Shown in pieces: positions 7,169 to 13,211 of a stretch of 17,142 nucleotides of DNA (within the stretch, counting starts at the first letter, position 1; each line of letters starts with the position of its first letter). The DNA lies in assembly GCA_021816565.1 (NCBI GenBank), contig JAKAXN010000059.1, forward strand, positions 1 through 17,142. The letters run 5' to 3'. Source of the stretch: Actinomycetes bacterium (GTDB taxonomy: Bacteria; Actinomycetota; Acidimicrobiia; Acidimicrobiales; Palsa-688). A program made the translations under genes and the position numbers. Below the pieces are notes generated by a model. It saw only the letters and a list, made by a program, of their open reading frames with translations, was not told the DNA's origin and ran no database searches.

Positions 7169-7798
7169 TCAGTGGAAGGCGTGGTGGAAGTAGGTGTTGA
7201 ACCCGCCGTTGTCGCCGTAGGTCATGACGCCGATCAGAATGCCGAGGACCACGCTGACCGCCACCGCCCAGGTGCGGGCCCCGGCCCGGGCGATCTGGCG
7301 CCGGGTGCGCTGAGCGTAGTCCAGGGGTGCCAGATGGGCCGTCTCCCGGATGTGGCCGAGGACGTGGACCACCATGGCGAAGAACCACAGCACGAAGCTG
7401 GCCTTGTGGATGAAGAGCAGGCTCTGGCGTATCGAGGGCGGGACCGCCACGAGGGCGATGCCGCTGGCCAGGAGGATCACCGACAGCACCACGACCACCG
7501 GCCCGAGGAGGCGCAGGATCGTCACCGGGGGGCCCTTGCGGACGTAGGCCGGCGAGCCCATGTAGTAGCGGGCGAACCGCCAACCGGTGGAGCCGATCTT
7601 CAGAGCCACCGGAGGTACCAGCAGCATCCCGATGAAGACGTGGATGTTGATCAGCTGCTGGATCCGCAGGATGGTGAGCCCCTCGGCGGCGAGGAGCACC
7701 AGCAGCACCGTGGCCAGTGTTCCCGTGAGCCTCGAGTTGGACTCGACGCCGTCGAGCTCCTTCTGCCCCACCCGGAACCGGGGCCGCCGTGACTGCAT
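7169..7798 (-). CDS. Cytochrome b-like multi-helix membrane protein
   Basis: The 209-residue product has five predicted helices (about 26-46, 52-69, 94-118, 128-150 and 176-194). Candidate heme ligands are His53 on helix 2 and the pair H131-x13-H145 on helix 4, with His149 close by. This resembles b-type cytochrome membrane subunits, but I cannot name the family with certainty. Basic loops place the N-terminus inside and the C-terminus outside. The C-terminal tail ends NTYFHHAFH, a His cluster that could bind metal. ATG 7798 is used; an in-frame GTG at 7804 adds two residues and neither has a good ribosome binding site. It begins about 45 bases after the sensor kinase stop and 86 bases before the next redox gene, which suggests co-transcription and a part in the same electron-transfer chain. 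Confidence 0.8.
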   Translation of the reverse strand: MQSRRPRFRVGQKELDGVESNSRLTGTLATVLLVLLAAEGLTILRIQQLINIHVFIGMLLVPPVALKIGSTGWRFARYYMGSPAYVRKGPPVTILRLLGPVVVVLSVILLASGIALVAVPPSIRQSLLFIHKASFVLWFFAMVVHVLGHIRETAHLAPLDYAQRTRRQIARAGARTWAVAVSVVLGILIGVMTYGDNGGFNTYFHHAFH

Positions 7799-7843
7799 GT
7801 GCACGAGGAGCGAGGTTAGGTGCGCGCCGATACGGCTCGATCC

Positions 7844-9271
7844 TCACCCCGGCAATTTTTGCCGCTCCTTAGCATTTCGCTGACCAATCGGCGAGGCCGC
7901 GGCGTGACCGGGCGGGACGGTCATGGTGATGACCGCATCGAGGCCCCGGGGATGGGCCTGCAGCAGGTCGACGTCGGCGTCGTTGCGAGCCGCCAGCTGG
8001 GCCACGATGGCCAGTCCCAGCCCGCTGTGGCCGTGCGACCGGGCCCCCTGCCAGAAGCGGTCGAAGGCCCGGCTGCGTTCGTCGAGGGTCATCCCGGGCC
8101 CGTCGTCGACCACGTGGAGCACGATCTCCGAACCGGTGCGCGGCTCGAGCCACACGTCGATGCGACCCCCCGGCCCCAGGGCGTCGATGGCGTTGGCGAT
8201 GAGGTTGTCCAGGATCTGGTCCAGGTCGCCGGGGACCAGCCCGGCCACCACGGACCCCTCGGGCGGGAAGTCCCCGCTGAGCTCGACCCCGTGCTCGTCG
8301 GCCAGGGCGGCCCACGCCTGGCAGCGTTCCTCCATGACCCGTCCCACGTCGACGGCCCGCCGATCCGGGGCCTGGCCCTCGGCCCGGCCGAGGGTGAGCA
8401 GGCCGTCGACGATGCGCGACAGCCTCTGCACCTCCTGTCCGGCGGCGGCGATGGTGTCGGCCCCCACGCCGCCCTCTGCCTCGAGGTTCTCGAGTCGCAG
8501 GCGTAGCGCGGTGAGCGGCGACCGCAGCTGGTGCGACGCGTCGGCCACGAACCGGGACTGGGCCCGGAGCAGGTCCTGCAGGCGCGACGCCATCCGGTTG
8601 AACCGCTCCGCCAGGTCCCTCATCTCCGCCGGCCCGGACACGGTGGCCCGGGCGTCGAGGTCGCCCTCGGCGAAGTAGGTGACGGTGTCCTCCAGGTGCT
8701 TGAGGGGGCGGGTGAGCGACCGGGCCAGCCACAGCCCGAGAAGCCCGCTGATCAGCAGCAGGCCGGCACCGAAGCCGGCCAGCGCCAGCCAGATGTCGTG
8801 CACCCGGTCGAGGGTGGCCTGGGCCGGGATGCCGAGCAGGACGGCTCCGGCCGGCTGGCTGCCGTCGGAGATGGGGACCGCGGCCAGGGCCCACGGCCTG
8901 CCCTCGTCGGACCCGAAGGCGTCGGCCGGCCGGCCGGCCAGGGCGGACTGCACCAGGGCGGCGGCGTCGGCGGTGGCGTCGTGATCGTGGTCCGGGTCCG
9001 AGACGGCCACCACCCGGCCGCTGGTGTCGACCACCGACACCTCGCCGCCGGTGGACGCGTGGTAGCGGGCCACCAGGCTGCCCAGGTCCAGTGGCCGGTT
9101 GTGCTCGATGTCCTCGGTGGCGAAGATGGCCAGGCCACTGGCCTCCCGCTCGGCCGCCTCCGCCGACAGCCCCCGCTCGTGGTGCAGGGCCAGCACGCCG
9201 AGCGGGATCTCCAGTACCAGGAGGATGAACACCGCCAGGCCCAGGTACGACAGCAGGAGGCGGCGGGTCAC
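7844..9271 (-). CDS. Sensor histidine kinase (HAMP, HisKA, HATPase)
   Basis: The 475-residue product is a membrane sensor kinase. Helix 1 spans about residues 8-30, followed by an extracytoplasmic sensor region (about 31-158), helix 2 (160-183) and HAMP (184-235). The phosphorylated His247 lies in the H box FVADASHQLRSPLTAL. The ATP domain has N-box NLIANAIDA (356-364), G1 DDGPGM, F-box FDRFW and G2 GHSGLGLAIV. The sensor region contains the acidic/His string DPDHDHDATAD at about 92-102, a possible metal-binding loop. GTG 9271 overlaps the regulator stop (GTGA), so the two are coupled. The signal is unknown; the redox genes downstream suggest an extracytoplasmic metal or redox cue. The C-terminal tail after the last motif is basic and ends within a DNA palindrome. 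Confidence 0.93.
   Translation of the reverse strand: MTRRLLLSYLGLAVFILLVLEIPLGVLALHHERGLSAEAAEREASGLAIFATEDIEHNRPLDLGSLVARYHASTGGEVSVVDTSGRVVAVSDPDHDHDATADAAALVQSALAGRPADAFGSDEGRPWALAAVPISDGSQPAGAVLLGIPAQATLDRVHDIWLALAGFGAGLLLISGLLGLWLARSLTRPLKHLEDTVTYFAEGDLDARATVSGPAEMRDLAERFNRMASRLQDLLRAQSRFVADASHQLRSPLTALRLRLENLEAEGGVGADTIAAAGQEVQRLSRIVDGLLTLGRAEGQAPDRRAVDVGRVMEERCQAWAALADEHGVELSGDFPPEGSVVAGLVPGDLDQILDNLIANAIDALGPGGRIDVWLEPRTGSEIVLHVVDDGPGMTLDERSRAFDRFWQGARSHGHSGLGLAIVAQLAARNDADVDLLQAHPRGLDAVITMTVPPGHAAASPIGQRNAKERQKLPG
7850..7864. promoter_or_regulatory. AT-centred palindrome at the end of the sensor kinase gene
   Basis: CGGCAATTTTTGCCG has two perfect 6-base arms around three bases, an unusually AT-rich core in this GC-rich DNA. 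It lies in the last codons of the kinase gene and about 50 bases before the cytochrome b-like gene. It could be a repressor or activator site for the downstream genes, or an RNA hairpin that tunes expression. No T-run follows on the minus strand, so a classical terminator is less likely. Confidence 0.3.
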
Positions 9272-9942
9272 GGTGCCGGGGCGGCGATGGTGTCCCCCAG
9301 CCGCAGGCCCACGCGCCGGACCGTCTCCACCCACTCGGGGTGTCCCAGCTTGCGCCGGAGGGACGCCACGTGCACGTCGACGGTCTTGGTCGGGCCGTAC
9401 CAGTGCGGGTCCCAGACCTCCTCCAGGATGGTCTGGCGGGTCACGACCGCTCCCGGGTCGACGGCCAGCAAGGCCAGCAGGTCGAACTCCTTCGGCGAGA
9501 GGTTGACCTCCTCCCCCTTCACCAGGACCCTGCGGGTGCGCCGGTCGACCACCAGGTCGCCGAGGACCTGGACCTGCTCGGCCCCTGCCGACTCCGCGGA
9601 GCGGCGGAGCACGGCGCGGATGCGGGCCACCAGCTCCCGGAAGCCGAACGGCTTCACCATGTAGTCGTCGGCGCCCAGCTCGAGACCCACCACCCGGTCC
9701 ACCTCGTCACCGCGGGCGGTGATCACCACTATCGGGACGTTGGATCGGGCCCGGAGGGTGCGGCAGACCGAGTAGCCGTCCATGTCAGGCAGCCCCAGGT
9801 CGAGCAGGACCAGATCCGGCAGTTGGGCCGCCAGCGCCTGCGAACCGGTGGAGGCCCGATCGACTTCGAAACCCTCCCTGGCGAGGCCTTCCGCCAGCGG
9901 TTCGGCGATGCCGTCATCGTCCTCCACCATGAGGATTCTCAT
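9268..9942 (-). CDS. OmpR/PhoB-type response regulator
   Basis: The 224-residue product is a two-domain regulator. The receiver domain has the acidic pair in VEDDDG (7-11), phosphorylated Asp48 in LVLLDLGLPDMDGY, the conserved Thr in VVITA and Lys in VKPFG. The C-terminal winged helix covers about residues 130-220, with LSPKEFDLLALL and VDVHVASLRRKLG. ATG 9942 gives the family-typical MRILMVEDDD start; the frame is open to 10017 but that extension is not family-like. The gene is followed at once by its sensor kinase through a GTGA overlap. It faces away from the membrane protein gene at 10084, so the 141-base gap between them probably holds its own control sites. Targets likely include the redox genes downstream. 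Confidence 0.95.
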   Translation of the reverse strand: MRILMVEDDDGIAEPLAEGLAREGFEVDRASTGSQALAAQLPDLVLLDLGLPDMDGYSVCRTLRARSNVPIVVITARGDEVDRVVGLELGADDYMVKPFGFRELVARIRAVLRRSAESAGAEQVQVLGDLVVDRRTRRVLVKGEEVNLSPKEFDLLALLAVDPGAVVTRQTILEEVWDPHWYGPTKTVDVHVASLRRKLGHPEWVETVRRVGLRLGDTIAAPAP

Positions 9943-10036
9943 GCATCCAGGATGGCATCTGTCGCGCCCATCGCGAGGTGCGGGAGTAGAAGACGGCATG
10001 GGCGGGAACAATTCCATTTGCGAAGGCGGATCCCTG

Positions 10037-10070
10037 TGATCGCTGACAGATGACGCTTTGATCGCTCACA
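10037..10070. promoter_or_regulatory. Direct repeats 22 bases apart in the divergent promoter region
   Basis: TGATCGCTGACA at 10037-10048 and TGATCGCTCACA at 10059-10070 agree at 11 of 12 bases and are spaced exactly 22 bases, two helical turns. Between them TGACGCT (10051-10057) is a shortened copy. The array lies directly before the ribosome binding site of the 10084 gene and within the gap shared with the response regulator gene. It is a good candidate operator for that regulator. This is inference; I found no further copy of TGATCGCT by eye in the window. Confidence 0.5.
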
Positions 10071-10072
10071 CG

Positions 10073-10078
10073 AGGAGG
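10073..10078 (+). promoter_or_regulatory. Strong ribosome binding site of the 10084 gene
   Basis: AGGAGG with five bases to ATG 10084 is a near-ideal Shine-Dalgarno site. It fixes the start at 10084 rather than the in-frame GTG at 10078, which would lie inside the site itself. Confidence 0.8.
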
Positions 10079-10083
10079 TGACG

Positions 10084-10707
10084 ATGGCTTTCGCTATCAC
10101 CCATCCGGACCGCACGCACGGGCGCCACGCTCCAGCCACCCGAGAGGCGGTGACCGCCCGCCGGGCCGCGGTGCGCCCCGTCGGAGCGGCGGTGGCGGGC
10201 ACCGGGGCCGTACTGGTCGGCATCTGGGGTGCCATCGCCGGCTACATCGGCCCCTACTTCGGCTATCACCCGACCGCCGGCACGGCCTGGACCTGGAGCG
10301 CCCAGAACGGGCTTCTCCACCTGGCCCCGGGGGCTGTGGCGGTTCTGGCCGGCATGTTGATCCTCTCGGCGGGCCCGGCCCGGGGCGGGGCCCGCAGGCT
10401 GACCGTGGCCGTCCCGGCCCTCCTGCTCCTGGCAGCCGGAGCGTGGTTCGTGATCGGCCCGGTCGCATGGCCCATGTTCGGCACCGGAGCGGCTTTCGCC
10501 GCGGCGGGCCGCGCCGGCACCCGCCTGCTCGACCAGGCGGGCTCCAGCCTGGCCCCGGGGCTGGCCCTGGCCATGTTCGGCGGTATGGCCGTCAAGGCCT
10601 CGATGATCAGGCGACGCGAGGTGGTGCTGCCCGACCCGGCCCCGATGACCGGCCCGGTGACCGAGGCCGCCCCGGTGTCGTCGGCTACCGAAGAGACCGT
10701 GTCCTGA
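10084..10707 (+). CDS. Multi-helix membrane protein of unknown function
   Basis: The 207-residue product has a basic N-terminus and four likely helices (about 34-60, 76-96, 105-133 and 155-172). It ends with a Pro/Glu-rich soluble tail. His79 and several Trp residues (48, 70, 72, 121, 129) sit in or near the helices. I do not recognise the family and see no catalytic motif. It is transcribed away from the two-component regulator across a gap containing direct repeats, so it may belong to the same regulon as the redox genes. It has a strong ribosome binding site and is followed by a strong hairpin terminator, consistent with a well-expressed single-gene transcript. Confidence 0.85.
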   Translation: MAFAITHPDRTHGRHAPATREAVTARRAAVRPVGAAVAGTGAVLVGIWGAIAGYIGPYFGYHPTAGTAWTWSAQNGLLHLAPGAVAVLAGMLILSAGPARGGARRLTVAVPALLLLAAGAWFVIGPVAWPMFGTGAAFAAAGRAGTRLLDQAGSSLAPGLALAMFGGMAVKASMIRRREVVLPDPAPMTGPVTEAAPVSSATEETVS

Positions 10708-10727
10708 CGGGCCGCCGTCCGGTCCTC

Positions 10728-10762
10728 CACGGCCCCGCCCGGCGCTGCCGGGTGGGGCCGTG
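10728..10762. terminator. Strong bidirectional hairpin terminator
   Basis: Two 16-base arms (10728-10743 and 10747-10762) pair around the loop GCT with a single G-T wobble. Each arm runs from CACGGCCCC toward GCCCGGC or its complement. It lies between the convergent genes ending at 10707 and 10788, so it probably ends transcription from both sides. There is no T-run, which is common for GC-rich actinobacterial terminators. Confidence 0.8.
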
Positions 10763-10787
10763 TCGCGTCGGGGGGCCCGTCGGGCCG

Positions 10788-11015
10788 CTACTGCTGCTGT
10801 CTCATCCACTCCTCGATCTCGGCCATCAGGAGTGTCTCATCGGCCCGGGTCGGGGCCCTGGGCGGCGGCGCCGGTGTCGGCCGGCGGACGGATGGGCCGG
10901 CCCCGGACCGGCCGTTGCGGCGGCGACGCCTGCGGCGCAGCGCGGAGTCGGCGGCGGCGCTGACGACACCCATCGCCGCGAAGAACGCGACCATGAAGAC
11001 GAACACGGCGATCAT
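10788..11015 (-). CDS. Small single-pass membrane protein, unknown function
   Basis: The 75-residue product has one N-terminal helix (residues 1-25, MIAVFVFMVAFFAAMGVVSA), a stretch of seven consecutive arginines (33-39, LRRRRRRRN), a Pro/Arg linker and a short acidic C-terminal helix (DETLLMAEIEEWMRQQQ). The Arg cluster puts the C-terminus in the cytoplasm. ATG 11015 is preferred because AGAGG lies six bases upstream; a TTG at 11030 is also in frame. It follows the DNA glycosylase gene on the same strand after about 100 bases. I recognise no family. Confidence 0.65.
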   Translation of the reverse strand: MIAVFVFMVAFFAAMGVVSAAADSALRRRRRRRNGRSGAGPSVRRPTPAPPPRAPTRADETLLMAEIEEWMRQQQ

Positions 11016-11118
11016 GACGGACCTCTGCAAGTGGGGCGGCGGGGGCCGCCGGTCCCGACGCTACGGGGCGTGGTCGGGTGCTACCCACAGTCGAAGGTCC
11101 CTTCCGGTGAGCCCGGCC

Positions 11119-11904
11119 TCAGGCGCCGGGAGGCGGCTGGCAGGTCTCGCAGGCATAAGCCCACCGGCCGGCCAGGTCCCACCGCCGAACCGGGGCCGAG
11201 CAGCGGGCGCACACCTGCTGCTTGTAGACGTAGCGGGTGCGCCCGTCGGTGACGGAGGGGTCGGTCGGGTCCACGGTGACGATCCTGCGGGCCCGGACCC
11301 CGGCGCGCAGCATGCGCACGAGGGTGTTCCACAACGCCCCCCACTCCTCGGCGGTCACCCCGCAGGCCGGACGGGCCGGGTGGATGCCGTTGACGAACAG
11401 CGACTCCGCCCGGTACACGTTGCCCACCCCGGCCACCACCGACTGGTCCATCACCGCCGCACCTATGGAGCTGCGTCGGCGGGCCAGCTTGGGCAGGACC
11501 GCCCCGCCGTCGGCGTCGGTCCGGATGGGATCGGGACCCAGCCGGGCGACTATGGCGTCGCGGCCCTCCGGTGGCAGCACCTCGCAGGCGGTGGGCCCGG
11601 TCAGGTCGTAGCCGATCACGTCCCCGCTGATGCGCAGCCGCACCTGGCGGTGGGTCTCGCCGGCCGGAGGGGTGAACGGCCAGAACTTCCCGTACAGGCC
11701 CAGGTGGACGTGGAGGATGCGCTCTTCGGCGAAGCGGTAGAAGAGGTGCTTGCCCCAGGCCTCCATCGACAGCAGTTCCAGCCCGTCCAGCACGGCGGCG
11801 CCGGCGGCGAAACGGCCCTGGGGGGAGCTGACCCGGAGCTTCTGTCCGCCCAGGGTCCGGCCGTGATCCCGGGCCAGGCGGTGGATGGTATGTCCTTCCG
11901 GCAC
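11119..11904 (-). CDS. Fpg/Nei-type DNA glycosylase (endonuclease VIII-like, Nei2 type)
   Basis: The 261-residue product is a base-excision repair enzyme of the Fpg/Nei family, which removes oxidised bases and nicks the strand. The start PEGHTIHRLA supplies the catalytic Pro2 (N-terminal after Met removal) and Glu3. Lys52 in AWGKHLFYRF is the beta-hairpin lysine. The helix-two-turn-helix region contains DQSVVAGVGNVYRAESLF. The zinc finger at the C-terminus has Cys232, 235, 252 and 255 (CX2C-X16-CX2C). PEGHT rather than PELPEVE points to the Nei side of the family, acting mainly on oxidised pyrimidines. It starts with GTG at 11904, divergent from the transporter gene by 68 bases. Confidence 0.93.
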   Translation of the reverse strand: MPEGHTIHRLARDHGRTLGGQKLRVSSPQGRFAAGAAVLDGLELLSMEAWGKHLFYRFAEERILHVHLGLYGKFWPFTPPAGETHRQVRLRISGDVIGYDLTGPTACEVLPPEGRDAIVARLGPDPIRTDADGGAVLPKLARRRSSIGAAVMDQSVVAGVGNVYRAESLFVNGIHPARPACGVTAEEWGALWNTLVRMLRAGVRARRIVTVDPTDPSVTDGRTRYVYKQQVCARCSAPVRRWDLAGRWAYACETCQPPPGA

Positions 11905-11972
11905 GGCTCAATGGTGGCCCACGCACGGGTGCTAGCGGCGGGGCGGTCCGCCAGCCGGTACCGTGGGCCGGG

Positions 11973-13211
11973 GTGAGTCAGCTGACGGCGGCAGCGGAGA
12001 GTCCCGCCGGGCGGGCGGGTCGGCCGCCCCGGGCGGGTGCGGTGTTCATCGCCGGGGTCCTGCTGCTGGCGTTCAACCTGAGGCCCGCTGTCACCGACGT
12101 GCCGTCAGTGCTCGACGAGATCGGCTCCCGTCTCGGCTACTCGAGCGTGGTGCTCACCGTGATCACCACGGTCCCGGTGGTGTGCTTCGCCCTGTTCTCC
12201 CCCGTCGCCGGCCGGCTGGCCCGACGGATCGGCGACGAGCGGGGGCTGGGATGGGCGGCGGTCGCCATTCTGGCGGGACAGGTGCTGCGGGCCCTGGGTC
12301 CCGGGCCGGCGTTCATACCGGGCACCGTCATCAGCACGGCGGGCATCGCTCTGACCAACGTGCTGCTCTCCAGCCTGGTCAAGCGGCGGGCTCCGGATCG
12401 GGCCGCCCACCTCCTCGGGGCCTATCTGGCCATGCTCTATCTGGGAGCCATGCTGGGCTCGGCCCTAAGCGTGCCGCTGTACCGGGCCGACCACCGCTCG
12501 CTGGTCCTGCCGCTCGGGGTGTGGGCGGCGCCGGCCGCCCTGGCCCTGCTGGTGTGGCTGCCGCAGCTCAGCCGCCACACCGTCCCCGACCGGGCCGGCC
12601 GGCCGGCAGGCATCACGCTGCGCCGGTCGCGCCTGGCGTGGCAGGTGACGGCCTTCATGGGCCTGCAGAGCCTGACCTTCTACGGGACCCTGTCCATCCT
12701 GCCGGACCTGTACCGCAGCCGGGGCATGGATGCCTCCACCGCCGGCCTGGTCAACACCATGCTGAGCATCGGGGGGCTCATCACCGCAGTGTCGGCCCCG
12801 GTGCTGGTCGCCCGGTTCGACCTGAGCAGAGCGGTGCTGGTCGGGTCGGCCCTGGCCAGCGTGGCCGCAACCGTGTCCCCGCTGTTCATCCCCCTCGGGG
12901 CGGCTCTGCCCGCAGCGTTCCTTCTGGGCCTGGGGCAGGGAGTGAGCATCGCTCTGGCCCTGTACTACATCATGGCCAGGGCCGACAGCCCCGAGGTGGC
13001 CGGCGCGCTGTCCGCGATGGCCCAGGGGGTGGGCTACCTGATCGCCGTGTTCGGCCCTCTGGGAGCTGGCCTGCTGCACTCCTCGACGGGATCGTGGTCG
13101 GCGTCGGTCGCGTTCCTGGCGGCCCTGACCGCCCTCACCTTGTGGTTCGGCCTACTCTCCGCCCGCCCGCAGGTCATCCTGGCCGACGGCAGCACCGTCG
13201 CCGGCAGCTGA
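11973..13211 (+). CDS. MFS transporter, CynX/NimT (YeaN)-like
   Basis: The 412-residue product has about twelve hydrophobic helices in two halves with a central basic loop around residues 195-225. The first helix carries LLLAFNLRPAVTDVPSVLDEI, the signature of the cyanate/nitroimidazole-type MFS transporters, and the loop between helices 2 and 3 has AGRLARRIGDERG, the MFS motif A position. Substrate cannot be inferred; members move small anions or export drugs. The start is GTG 11973; no clear ribosome binding site is seen, and the mRNA may be close to leaderless. Its last 60 bases overlap, tail-to-tail, the coding end of the RDD gene. Confidence 0.9.
   Translation: MSQLTAAAESPAGRAGRPPRAGAVFIAGVLLLAFNLRPAVTDVPSVLDEIGSRLGYSSVVLTVITTVPVVCFALFSPVAGRLARRIGDERGLGWAAVAILAGQVLRALGPGPAFIPGTVISTAGIALTNVLLSSLVKRRAPDRAAHLLGAYLAMLYLGAMLGSALSVPLYRADHRSLVLPLGVWAAPAALALLVWLPQLSRHTVPDRAGRPAGITLRRSRLAWQVTAFMGLQSLTFYGTLSILPDLYRSRGMDASTAGLVNTMLSIGGLITAVSAPVLVARFDLSRAVLVGSALASVAATVSPLFIPLGAALPAAFLLGLGQGVSIALALYYIMARADSPEVAGALSAMAQGVGYLIAVFGPLGAGLLHSSTGSWSASVAFLAALTALTLWFGLLSARPQVILADGSTVAGS

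Noticed and set aside
9943..10017. N-terminal extension of the response regulator
   Set aside because: Receiver domains of this family begin directly at the MRILMVEDD strand; the added 25 residues look random and would cover the divergent regulatory gap.
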